DNA of 41,316 bases, taken from the NCBI GenBank assembly GCA_030531495.1, contig JAUNNJ010000013.1, positions 1 to 41,316 of the forward strand, in the 5' to 3' direction. This document shows positions 23,991-30,668 of the stretch, one piece after another. Every line of letters starts with the position of its first letter. Position 1 is the stretch's first letter. Source of the stretch: Bacteroidales bacterium (GTDB lineage: Bacteria; Bacteroidota; Bacteroidia; Bacteroidales; Muribaculaceae). The translations under genes and the position numbers were made by a program. A model generated the notes under the pieces. That model ran no database searches. It was not told the DNA's origin and saw nothing but the letters and a program-made list of their open reading frames with translations.

Positions 23991-24551
23991 CTACTTAATT
24001 GCTTTTATAGTCATGCCACACTGCTTTTCACCGGCCACAAATCTGCCAAGCAACTTGCCGTCACGCTCCACGCTTAACACTTGTAACGGGAAGCCTGTAA
24101 CCATATCGGTAATTTCACAACGGTCACCCACCTTGAGTTTGCTGTTCACACTCGCATCCACAACAAACATATCATCCCCTTCGTAGCGTAATTCAAGTTC
24201 TCGGTCGGGAGCATAAGTGATGAGCACCACACAACCTTTCTGAAGTTGCTCTGCACGCACCTGTTCCACGTCCTCCATCATACAAAACCCCGAATTTCCT
24301 TTCTTTGTGTCTTCCAGCAGACGGCTATAGGTTTTGCTGCCCAAATAGTGTGCCACTGTGTCGAGCGTGTAGCGGTGAGGCTTGCGTTCATCGCAATACA
24401 ACCCCAGCAAACGCTTCAGTGTATTGATGCCGATGGTCTCGCCTGTTTCCTTAATAATGGCTTCTGCCAAACGCTCGCCAAGGGCCGATGAATTCATCGT
24501 CAGTCCAGCTTTCTTTAGCATATTATCCACTATTTCTTTCGGCAGAATCAT
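23991..24551 (-). CDS. Conserved Bacteroidota protein, HTH-like N-terminus and beta-rich C-terminus
   Basis: This 186-residue protein has no signal peptide. Its N-terminal half (residues 20-85: LGERLAEAIIKETGETIGIN, then TLKRLLGLY, then YTLDTVAHYLG) resembles a helical, probably DNA-binding module seen at the start of many Bacteroidota regulators. The C-terminal half (105-186) is beta-rich (CVVLITYAPDRELELRYEGD, VNSKLKVGDRCEITDMV, and AGEKQCG near the end). Both halves look like known but uncharacterised Bacteroidota domains. It is the first gene of the unit with the LRR kinase, three bases upstream of it, so it may control or be controlled by the kinase. I do not know its function. Confidence 0.62.
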   Translation of the reverse strand: MILPKEIVDNMLKKAGLTMNSSALGERLAEAIIKETGETIGINTLKRLLGLYCDERKPHRYTLDTVAHYLGSKTYSRLLEDTKKGNSGFCMMEDVEQVRAEQLQKGCVVLITYAPDRELELRYEGDDMFVVDASVNSKLKVGDRCEITDMVTGFPLQVLSVERDGKLLGRFVAGEKQCGMTIKAIK

Positions 24552-24610
24552 TTATGATAATAATACAGTGTTTATTCGTACTTTTACTGTTGCATAGCTC
24601 TGTTATTACT

Positions 24611-24619
24611 GCAAATTTA
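24611..24619 (-). promoter_or_regulatory. -7 promoter box for the kinase operon
   Basis: The minus strand reads TAAATTTGC, 59 bases ahead of the ATG at 24551. A TTG about 22 bases further upstream (24642-24644) could be part of the -33. Confidence 0.45.
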
Positions 24620-24723
24620 AGCAAAAAATTCATTTAGATACAACGAAACTTTATATTCGTTTTTTTTCGTACCAATATCTTTGAATAATCATTTAAAAAC
24701 AAGCCAAATACGATTATTTATTG

Positions 24724-24732
24724 TATATTTGC
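24724..24732 (+). promoter_or_regulatory. -7 promoter box for the BACON lipoprotein gene
   Basis: TATATTTGC lies 26 bases ahead of the start codon at 24759. A second TATCTTTG upstream (near 24676) could be an alternative. Confidence 0.5.
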
Positions 24733-24758
24733 AAATAAAAAAACAAAGGTAACGCGAT

Positions 24759-25493
24759 ATGAAAACTAAATTATTTCTTTGCTTTGCCATCGTGGTGATG
24801 GCGATTGCTCACACTTCTTGCAAGAAGGCGACATATCTGAAAGCGGATAAGCAAACTATCAACTTTTCGCGCGCTGGCGGATCGCAAAGTGTTGTACTTA
24901 GCAGCGATGTGGAAGGATTCAAGTTGGAGAGCGCTCCAGAGTGGGCAGAAGCGGCTGTGGAAGGCAACAACCTCAATGTCACGGTTAAGGAAAACGATGC
25001 AAAAGCATTGCGAACAAGCACCATCGTGGTGTCGGTAAGTGGCATGCAGCTTGAGATTCCCATCCGCCAGTCATATAAGGCAACATATCTGCGTGTAAAC
25101 CCATCAACCGTAACATTCTCTAAAAACGGCGGCGAAGAAACACTGCAAGTGGAATGCGACGGTGATGTGAATGTGGGAGCAGCGGAAGACTTGACTGTTA
25201 CTCTCGAAGGCAATATCCTGAAAATCCAAGCTCCTGCCAATAGCGGGTCAGAGAAAAAGGCGACGGTTTCACTCTTTGCCGACGCACAAAAGGCTGTAGT
25301 AGCCATCATCCGAGAAGGTAGCGTGTGCTCCACCTGTGGAGGCTCTGGCAAAATCTGGTGTAGAGAATGTGGTGGCGACGGATGGTATGGAGATATGCCA
25401 TGCTACAATTGCGGTGGTTGGGACGACGGTTGGGAATACCACGGAGGCTCTGGCAAGGTAACTTGCCCGACTTGCCACGGCACAGGACATTGA
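24759..25493 (+). CDS. BACON-domain lipoprotein with C-terminal DnaJ-type zinc-finger motifs
   Basis: This 244-residue protein has a lipoprotein signal with Cys21 (AIAHTSC). Residues 25-107 and 110-188 are two BACON-like beta domains, each opening TYLxx with NFSRAGGSQSVVL or TFSKNGGEETLQV. The last 55 residues carry four CxxCxGxG-type motifs (CSTCGGSG, CRECGGDG, CYNCGGWD, CPTCHGTG) as in the zinc-binding domain of DnaJ. BACON domains are usually carbohydrate- or mucin-linked modules of exported proteins, whereas DnaJ zinc fingers are normally cytosolic. The combination implies a metal-binding or thiol domain outside the cytoplasm. The gene has its own promoter box and a terminator (25532-25567). 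Its role is unknown. Confidence 0.8.
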   Translation: MKTKLFLCFAIVVMAIAHTSCKKATYLKADKQTINFSRAGGSQSVVLSSDVEGFKLESAPEWAEAAVEGNNLNVTVKENDAKALRTSTIVVSVSGMQLEIPIRQSYKATYLRVNPSTVTFSKNGGEETLQVECDGDVNVGAAEDLTVTLEGNILKIQAPANSGSEKKATVSLFADAQKAVVAIIREGSVCSTCGGSGKIWCRECGGDGWYGDMPCYNCGGWDDGWEYHGGSGKVTCPTCHGTGH

Positions 25494-25531
25494 TATCCAA
25501 GAGAAAAGGCACATGTTTCAATATCATCAAT

Positions 25532-25567
25532 GAGCGGAAGCAGCAATGGTTGTTTCCGCTCTTTTTT
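25532..25567 (+). terminator. Terminator of the BACON lipoprotein gene
   Basis: GAGCGGAA (25532-25539) pairs with TTCCGCTC (25554-25561), extended by weaker pairs, followed by six T. Confidence 0.88.
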
Positions 25568-25617
25568 AGAAAACATGATTATATGAGTAGTATTTTTACC
25601 ATTTTATTAGAGATTTA

Positions 25618-25651
25618 TTTGCATTTTACCTTGTTTTTGTATTATCTTTGT
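25618..25651 (+). promoter_or_regulatory. Promoter of the 25757 gene
   Basis: TTTG (25618-25621) and TATCTTTGT (25643-25651) are 21 bases apart, a good Bacteroidetes promoter. It implies a leader of about 100 bases before the ATG at 25757. Confidence 0.62.
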
Positions 25652-25756
25652 GGTCGGAAATGGTAAACACCCCGTCACGAATTGGCCAGCGATGACGCCT
25701 CCACTTTCCAACACACACACACCAACCAATCAACGCACTTTAAATCTTCAACACTG

Positions 25757-26212
25757 ATGACGAACACAAACAACACCAAACAAGAAAACTGTCTTGCGAG
25801 AGACAAAGAGTTTATGAGCATCTATAATGATGCCGTCGACTTCATGCTCAAAAACCATGTGACCGACCCTTTCAATTCTGCACTTCACTGGGCAATTGAA
25901 CACGGGCAGCCACACTATAACCTGAGTTACACCCGCGCCTATCGTGTGGTGTGCCAAATGCTTACCGAGGGGAATGTGGCTTTCACAAGTCCATTGCGCA
26001 AAATGATGTGGGAAGAAATTTGTGAGAAAGTACGCGCGCTCATGGCGCTACGACCATCCATGAGCATTGCACATGCCCTCGATTTCGTGCTATCGCATTC
26101 GCGCGCGAGCCGATTCTTCTTCACTCCACGCCAAGCGAAACGCGGCATTTTGCGATGCCGCAAGCAACGATGGCAAAAACTGCAACAAACAATGAAACAA
26201 CACCAATCTTAA
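25757..26212 (+). CDS. Phage-associated hypothetical protein with internal duplication
   Basis: This protein has 151 residues from the ATG at 25757; an earlier TTG at 25682 would add 25 residues with no support. Two similar halves can be seen: HWAIEHGQPHYNLSYTRAYR, then VVCQML, and DFVLSHSRASRFFFTPRQAK, then RGILRC, each a helix, a short P/S-aromatic motif and a helix. The end is basic (RCRKQRWQKLQ). Proteins with this repeated pattern occur in Bacteroidales phage-like elements, from memory. The basic, helical character suggests nucleic-acid contact. The next gene starts 13 bases downstream. No enzymatic motif is seen. Confidence 0.55.
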   Translation: MTNTNNTKQENCLARDKEFMSIYNDAVDFMLKNHVTDPFNSALHWAIEHGQPHYNLSYTRAYRVVCQMLTEGNVAFTSPLRKMMWEEICEKVRALMALRPSMSIAHALDFVLSHSRASRFFFTPRQAKRGILRCRKQRWQKLQQTMKQHQS

Positions 26213-26225
26213 TTCACACACTTCC

Positions 26226-26678
26226 ATGACAAACACAATTCGACCTCGACACTCGCTCACCGTCAACATCGACAAGGAGCAAATCCTCAACATTATCTAT
26301 GCCGAAAGTTCATGGCACTGCATCGTTCACCCAAAAGAAAAGCGACTCACGCCCGACCTGGAGCGCATTTGCCTCACACGTGTAAAAGAGGGATTTGAAG
26401 ACTTCCGCTCCCGATTTCAGGGCTACATCTATTTCTCCAACTTCAATCCCAACCTCGACAACGGCAACCTCACGATAGAGTTCCGCTTCTTCAACTCCTA
26501 CCCCGACTCGCTCACCGACACCATTCGCGAGGATGTGACGCAAATGCTCGCCTGGTTTGCGCTGAAGCGATTCTACGGCGAGCACGCAAGCTACTACCAC
26601 ACGGCATGGCTAAAGCACCGCGCAAGCCTGATGATTAGTTTCGCCCGCGATGCCAATTTCCAATTCCTGGAAGAATAG
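26226..26678 (+). CDS. Possible phage head-completion-like protein
   Basis: This 150-residue cytosolic protein starts with LTVNIDKEQILNIIYAESSW, has a helical middle (ERICLTRVKEGFEDFRSRF), a beta segment (LTIEFRFFNSY) and a C-terminal helix pair (TQMLAWFALKRFYGEHASYY, then WLKHRASLMISF). The same order, including the opening IDKxxIL and the closing aromatic helix, is seen in small proteins encoded beside capsid genes in Bacteroidales prophages, which probably act at the head-tail joint. The match is by pattern only. It is 13 bases from the upstream gene, and the pair forms one unit. No terminator directly follows, and the palindrome at 26822-26931 lies downstream. Confidence 0.45.
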   Translation: MTNTIRPRHSLTVNIDKEQILNIIYAESSWHCIVHPKEKRLTPDLERICLTRVKEGFEDFRSRFQGYIYFSNFNPNLDNGNLTIEFRFFNSYPDSLTDTIREDVTQMLAWFALKRFYGEHASYYHTAWLKHRASLMISFARDANFQFLEE

Positions 26679-26821
26679 CTTCCGCCCCAACAAAAACACG
26701 CACTCCCCCCACCACTCCACCGACTATAGCTAAAAGGGACATTAAGTTTGCAGCAGAAAAATATGAGCCATAAAAACTTTCTCTATCTTCCCAAGGTGTG
26801 GAGAACTTTTAATGGCTAAAG

Positions 26822-26931
26822 GGGACGGTTCTTTTGATGTAAATATCACTTGCAGTTTTTTACCACACAGCACATTTGCATACACTTATATATCAATGCA
26901 TTACAAATGTTTACATCAAAAGAACCGTCCC
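26822..26931. repeat. Long inverted repeat, REP/MITE-like
   Basis: GGGACGGTTCTTTTGATGTA plus AA (26822-26843) is the exact reverse complement of 26910-26931. The arms are 22 bases, the spacer 66 bases, and a few more bases pair outside with one gap. Such GGGACGGTTC-type palindromes resemble extragenic repeats mobilised by REP-associated transposases, as far as I recall. No transposase is present in this window. Confidence 0.7.
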
Positions 26932-26972
26932 TTTGATGTAATGTTTGAATGCATTTTTAGAACGATTTCAAC

Positions 26973-27022
26973 AAAAAAAAGCGATGGCATCTGGCCTCAA
27001 AAGAGAGGTGATGCCATCGCTT
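26973..27022 (-). terminator. Terminator of maoC
   Basis: AAGCGATGGCATC (26979-26991) and GATGCCATCGCTT (27010-27022) pair perfectly, with an inner CCTC/GAGG pair. On the minus strand the stem is followed by a run of T (26973-26980). It lies 34 bases after the maoC stop. Confidence 0.9.
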
Positions 27023-27055
27023 ATGATTTCTGTGTCCAGGCTCGCGGACTCTGTC

Positions 27056-27523
27056 TTATTTCTTGAAGTGATAGAGGAAAGAGGCAATCCCCTGGAGGGC
27101 TGGCTTGCGCTGACCTTCAATCTCAATCTTGAAGTCGATTTCGGTCTTGGCAATACCGCGGAGGTCTTGGATATTGTGGAGCTTGGTGGTCATGCGCACA
27201 CGGCTGCCGGTGATCACAGGCTGACCGAAACGCATCTTGTCCATGCCGTAGTTCACGAGCATGGTGATATTGTTCACTTGAATAATCTGTTCCCAGAGGT
27301 AAGGAAGCACTGAAAGGGTGAGATAGCCGTGAGCAATTGTGCTCTTGTATGGGCTTTCTTCCTTGGCACGCTCCACATCCACATGAATCCATTGGTGGTC
27401 GAGTGTGGCGTCGGCAAACATGTTAATACGGCCTTGGTCGATTTCGAGCCATTCCGATGTTCCGAGCTCTTTACCAAGGTAAGATTCAAATTCTTCGTAA
27501 GAATTGATAATTAACTTTTCCAT
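27056..27523 (-). CDS. MaoC-family (R)-specific enoyl hydratase
   Basis: This 155-residue protein has the single hot-dog fold of MaoC hydratases. The catalytic pair Asp38/His43 lies in FADATLDHQWIHVD, followed by the family-typical STIAHGYLTLSVLPYL and VNYGMDKMRFGQPVITGSRV. Such enzymes add water to (R)-enoyl-CoA or enoyl-acyl-carrier substrates in fatty-acid metabolism, in the cytosol. The gene stands alone between two groups of phage-like genes on the opposite strand, with its own terminator (26973-27022) and a minus-strand -7 box (TAACTTTGT, 27578-27586). The family call is firm; the physiological substrate cannot be told. Confidence 0.93.
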   Translation of the reverse strand: MEKLIINSYEEFESYLGKELGTSEWLEIDQGRINMFADATLDHQWIHVDVERAKEESPYKSTIAHGYLTLSVLPYLWEQIIQVNNITMLVNYGMDKMRFGQPVITGSRVRMTTKLHNIQDLRGIAKTEIDFKIEIEGQRKPALQGIASFLYHFKK

Positions 27524-27577
27524 AAAAGTGTATTGTGATAATTATTGAATATTTGATTAGTATAGCAGTTAATAGCC

Positions 27578-27586
27578 ACAAAGTTA
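27578..27586 (-). promoter_or_regulatory. -7 promoter box for maoC
   Basis: The minus strand reads TAACTTTGT, 54 bases ahead of the maoC start. It faces away from the capsid-gene promoter box at 27675-27683. Confidence 0.45.
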
Positions 27587-27674
27587 CACATTTTCAGCCA
27601 CCCGAGCAAGCGACACCGAAAAGAGATTTTCAGATAATACCAAATTGACATTGATTTTTGGCGAACGAAGTCGC

Positions 27675-27683
27675 TAACTTTGC
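27675..27683 (+). promoter_or_regulatory. -7 promoter box for the capsid-like pair
   Basis: TAACTTTGC matches TAnnTTTG, 29 bases ahead of the ATG at 27713. TTG at 27651-27653, 21 bases upstream, is a candidate -33. Confidence 0.5.
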
Positions 27684-27712
27684 ACTGTGAATTTTTTAAA
27701 AAGAAAACAACC

Positions 27713-28057
27713 ATGAACGAAAACACACAACCACCTACCACTATCCCTGCCCAGCCCTCCGCTCAATGCCGCTGGGAAGAATGTGTGGACAAGCTCCACC
27801 TCGACGAGAACACAGATTCTCGCGTGCGCCAACTCATCACCCAACTCGAAAAGGGCGAAGTGGACGAGTCCACTGTTGAAATTCTTTCGCATGCCGTGAA
27901 CCGCAACGAGGAATTGAAAAACGCCGAAACCGAAGGCTATCTGCGTGGCCGAAACGAGAAAATCGAACAAGCCACCCACCCGATGCCTATCGAAGAACCC
28001 GCACCAGAGCCTGCCACCTTTCCGCGCTACAATAGAAGGAGCGTGTGGGACCGATAG
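27713..28057 (+). CDS. Small protein preceding capsid-like gene, scaffold candidate
   Basis: This protein has 114 residues from ATG 27713; an upstream TTG at 27680 overlaps the promoter box and is rejected. It is soluble and acidic in the middle, with proline-rich ends. The core is helical (DSRVRQLITQLEKGEVDEST, HAVNRNEELKNAETEGYLRG). The tail ends in a short basic-aromatic motif (FPRYNRRSVWDR). Position directly before the capsid-like gene (64-base gap), helical content and size fit a scaffold or capsid companion, but no recognised domain supports this. Similar small proteins precede homologous capsid genes in Bacteroidales elements, from memory. Function otherwise unknown. Confidence 0.55.
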   Translation: MNENTQPPTTIPAQPSAQCRWEECVDKLHLDENTDSRVRQLITQLEKGEVDESTVEILSHAVNRNEELKNAETEGYLRGRNEKIEQATHPMPIEEPAPEPATFPRYNRRSVWDR

Positions 28058-28121
28058 GATCATTAACCAACCTTATTTTCAACCCTTTATTTTTATATTC
28101 ATCTTTTTAACAACACGCAAA

Positions 28122-29522
28122 ATGAAAAACAAATTTTTAGAGAAAATCAAATGGATCAAGAGCAACTTCAAACTCATCCTCGTGCTGCTGTTCACCCTCG
28201 CACTGCTCATGGTGTCGTGCTCGATGAGCGACGGACAAACCACCCTCGCACTGGCCATGGTTGCAGGTGTGGCTGGTGGCAAGCATGTGGTAGACGGTCC
28301 GCTTTCCACCGACGTGACTCGCGAGGCTTCACCAGAATTGCTCCTCAACGAAATCGACAGCCAAATCGTGAAAATTCGCCCTATGGCCACCCCGGTGGAC
28401 CAACTCTCGCGATGCGCCGGGGCCAAACGAACGGGCAGCATGACGGTAGACTACTACAATGTGGACACCAAGCCCACTACCGCCACCATGAAAATCGCCA
28501 ACCCTGCACCAAACCCTGAAATGGACCCTTCCAACTATACGAAGGTGAAGATTATGACCTCCAACAATGAGATTTTCGATGTGAGCGACACTATCTTGGT
28601 GCAAGGCGTGAATGGCTACGAGCCCGATGGCACCACCTATTCGCTCAACGACCTGGTGCTCTATGTACTGAAAAAGGAGGAAAACGACGGTGGCATCTGG
28701 GTAATGCCTGTGAATGGCATGAAGGTGGGCGATACCGAGGGTTGCGTGCCTGCTATTCCGAAAAACAACACACTCATCCGCATGGGTCGCGCTGCCAGCG
28801 AACTTGATGTGATGTCGCCACAGTTCGAGGCGCTACCACAGAAAGCACGCAATTTCTGCCAAATCTTCAAATGCCAGGTTGAGCAGAGCACACTGATGAA
28901 GATGAGCAACAAAGAGGTGCCCTGGAACATGAGCGACCAAGAGGAGGCAGCCATCTACGACATGCGCCTCGGTATGGAGAAATCATTTCTTTTCGGCGTG
29001 AAGAAAAAGCTTTGGGATCCAGCGAAAAAGGAAAACATCATGCTCACCGGCGGCATCTGGTATCAGGCTGGAAAGGTGTTCAACTACGACGACGGCCAGT
29101 TTACCCAAGACGAAGTGGTAGACCTCATGCGCGAGGCTTTCACCGGAAATGCCGGCAGCAAACGCAAAATCCTCATCGGTGGCAGCGGACTCATAGGCCG
29201 TCTCAACAAACTGGAATACTCAAAAGTGGTAACCGCCGGAGAGAATGTGGCAAAATGGGGTATCGACTTCAGCGAATTGCGCTCCAAGTTTGGCACACTC
29301 TATGTGCTGCTGAGCGAGGTGTTCGATGAGGTGGGCATGGCCGACAACGGCATGGTCATCGACCCTGAATACTTGCAGAAGTATTGCCACATCCCATTCA
29401 GCACCGAAGCGCTCAACCTCAAGGCAAGCGGTGTGCGCAATGTCGATGCCCTCGTGCTCACCGAAGCCAGTTGCCTTGTGCTCCGTTATCCAAAGGCCCA
29501 CATGCGCATCGTGATGCAATAA
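28122..29522 (+). CDS. HK97-fold major-capsid-like protein with lipoprotein-type leader
   Basis: The protein has 466 residues from ATG 28122. Residues 1-33 are a basic then hydrophobic leader (FKLILVLLFTLALLM) ending in VSC with Cys33, like a lipoprotein signal. The rest resembles SU10-type (PF17236) capsid proteins found in Bacteroidales elements: SPELLLNEIDSQIVKIRPMA then TPVDQLSR near the start, the long NFCQIFKCQVEQSTLMKM region, NMSDQEEAAIYDMRLGMEKS then FLFGVKKKLWDP, and a final HMRIVMQ. Internal starts exist (Met35 at 28224) but lack a better ribosome site. No portal, terminase, protease, tail or integrase gene is nearby. It could be a prophage remnant or a retained capsid-derived protein directed to a membrane. 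A hairpin at 29578-29609 follows. Capsid identity is likely, and the leader is visible in the sequence. Confidence 0.7.
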   Translation: MKNKFLEKIKWIKSNFKLILVLLFTLALLMVSCSMSDGQTTLALAMVAGVAGGKHVVDGPLSTDVTREASPELLLNEIDSQIVKIRPMATPVDQLSRCAGAKRTGSMTVDYYNVDTKPTTATMKIANPAPNPEMDPSNYTKVKIMTSNNEIFDVSDTILVQGVNGYEPDGTTYSLNDLVLYVLKKEENDGGIWVMPVNGMKVGDTEGCVPAIPKNNTLIRMGRAASELDVMSPQFEALPQKARNFCQIFKCQVEQSTLMKMSNKEVPWNMSDQEEAAIYDMRLGMEKSFLFGVKKKLWDPAKKENIMLTGGIWYQAGKVFNYDDGQFTQDEVVDLMREAFTGNAGSKRKILIGGSGLIGRLNKLEYSKVVTAGENVAKWGIDFSELRSKFGTLYVLLSEVFDEVGMADNGMVIDPEYLQKYCHIPFSTEALNLKASGVRNVDALVLTEASCLVLRYPKAHMRIVMQ

Positions 29523-29874
29523 CGCATAAAAATCAATCCTACTTGTTCATTTTCTTGATTTTGCTTCGTTAAAGCAGGCAGCCTGGAAGTTGTGAAACCT
29601 CCAGGCTGCTATATTTTAGAGCTTCGATGGTTGTAGGTAACGACTGTTACATAAAAAATCAAAAAACACATTTGCTTCCTGAAAAGCTTTCAGCCTATCC
29701 TTGTCTGTGGTGATGCGACCAACCCTAAAGCGAGCTTTAGTCTTAATCGCACCCCCACAGCCAATGTCGGGAGAGCCCGACATATCAGAAAACAAATGTG
29801 ACAAAAAGTGCTCTGCAACAAAAAGAGCCTTCGGCTACAAAAACACTGATAGTGATTACCGGTAAAATTCGCTT
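29523..29874. other. Gene-free stretch after the capsid-like gene
   Basis: I find no supported gene. It holds the hairpin at 29578-29609 and a perfect small hairpin, ATGTCGGG-AGAG-CCCGACAT (about 29764-29783). A 62-codon minus-strand frame (29616-29804) has no recognisable content. Confidence 0.55.
29578..29617 (+). terminator. Probable terminator of the capsid-like gene
   Basis: GCAGCCTGGA (29578-29587) pairs with TCCAGGCTGC (29600-29609), followed by TATATTTTA. The stem is strong and the U-tract weak. Confidence 0.7.
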
Positions 29875-30336
29875 TTAAAACGAAGTAATGGTATTATCTT
29901 TCTTATCGAAATAGAATTTGTGTACCACTGCATTTGGAAAGCTGTGGAAATTCACGATAATTCCAATAGGATACTGTGTTCCAATCATATAGGAAAACAA
30001 CTGTTGGTACTCCTTAGAAGTAAGTTCCTCAATCGCCTTACATTCAATTATCACATTGCCACGAGAACGAGGTATCATAAAATCCATCTTAAGGAACGAT
30101 TGCAGCTGTCGGCCTCGGAACTCGGGGTGGTGACGATATTCCCTCACAGCTTTCACGCCGTCCTGCTCAAAGGCCACCGCCAAAGCCTCTTGATAAACAT
30201 ATTCAGGCAAGCCATTCGGGAGTTCTTTGAAAACATCTTGAATGACACCAACAATATCAAAAACATACGCCTTGAGTTCTTTTTTCAAGGCTGGGTCGAG
30301 GTGCTCTTTCTGCTTAATTATCACTACTGAATACAT
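29875..30336 (-). CDS. GxxExxY protein (PD-(D/E)XK-like)
   Basis: This 153-residue cytosolic protein carries the family motif GLPEYVY at residues 42-48. A nuclease-like core follows, with Asp85 in KMDFMI and the Glu98-x-Lys100 pair in VIIECKAI. The C-terminal part (YQQLFSYMIGTQYPIGIIVN) is typical of the family. The fold is that of PD-(D/E)XK phosphodiesterases, but activity and role are unknown; many copies occur singly in Bacteroidota genomes. A minus-strand promoter (30350-30380) sits just upstream. It has no clear operon partner. Confidence 0.85.
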   Translation of the reverse strand: MYSVVIIKQKEHLDPALKKELKAYVFDIVGVIQDVFKELPNGLPEYVYQEALAVAFEQDGVKAVREYRHHPEFRGRQLQSFLKMDFMIPRSRGNVIIECKAIEELTSKEYQQLFSYMIGTQYPIGIIVNFHSFPNAVVHKFYFDKKDNTITSF

Positions 30337-30349
30337 TAATGGTTATAAC

Positions 30350-30380
30350 ACAAAGATACAACTAATCAACCGACCTCAAA
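30350..30380 (-). promoter_or_regulatory. Promoter of the GxxExxY gene
   Basis: The minus strand reads TTTG (30377-30380), 18 bases, then TATCTTTGT (30350-30358). The start codon follows 13 bases later, so the leader would be very short. Confidence 0.55.
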
Positions 30381-30475
30381 AAAAAAAACACTAACTTTTT
30401 TCACATTTACCCCCAAGCAGATTGGTCTTGTGGAATAGGTTGAGGCTCTTTTTTGTTCGCGCAGCGATTTTTGTT

Positions 30476-30610
30476 CGGGGGAAGATAGGCAAGAGGCGTG
30501 CGGTAGCACGACGGCGAAAGCAGTGTGGAGGTGGTGCAGAAAGTGTACTTTCGGCGACTCGTCCACACTGCTTTCGCATGGGCATTTGCCCTCTTGCCTA
30601 TCTCCCCCCG
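30476..30610. repeat. Large imperfect palindrome (about 135 bases)
   Basis: Outer arms AGATAGGCAAGAGG (30483-30496) and CCTCTTGCCTATCT match, flanked by CGGGGGA-type bases on both sides. Inner arms CGAAAGCAGTGTGGA (30515-30529) and TCCACACTGCTTTCG (30562-30576) match perfectly. It could fold into a long hairpin, as a MITE or REP-like unit would. Confidence 0.7.
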
Positions 30611-30668
30611 ACTTTTTGATCTTTTTCCAACAAAAGCCTTTGGTTGTTATGATTTAATCTAAAATGTT

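Larger units (their letters stand above)
26679..27055. other. Gene-free stretch with repeat and terminator
   Basis: I see no gene in these 377 bases. They hold the 22-base inverted repeat (26822-26931) and the maoC terminator (26973-27022). An open frame of 84 codons at 26812-27066 runs through both and has no coding character. Confidence 0.6.
30337..30668. other. Gene-free stretch with a large palindrome
   Basis: No gene is seen in these 332 bases. They contain the promoter of the GxxExxY gene and the imperfect palindrome at 30476-30610. Confidence 0.55.

Noticed and set aside
25682..26212. TTG start giving 25 more residues for the 25757 gene
   Set aside because: The extension is Ser/Thr/His-rich with no similarity between halves; ATG 25757 fits the body of the protein.
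27945..29522. Longer capsid-like frame starting inside the preceding gene
   Set aside because: The first 59 codons overlap the 27713-28057 gene and read as noise; ATG 28122 follows a normal gap.
29616..29804. 62-codon minus-strand frame after the capsid-like gene
   Set aside because: There is no ribosome site, promoter or recognisable domain; coding character is not convincing.
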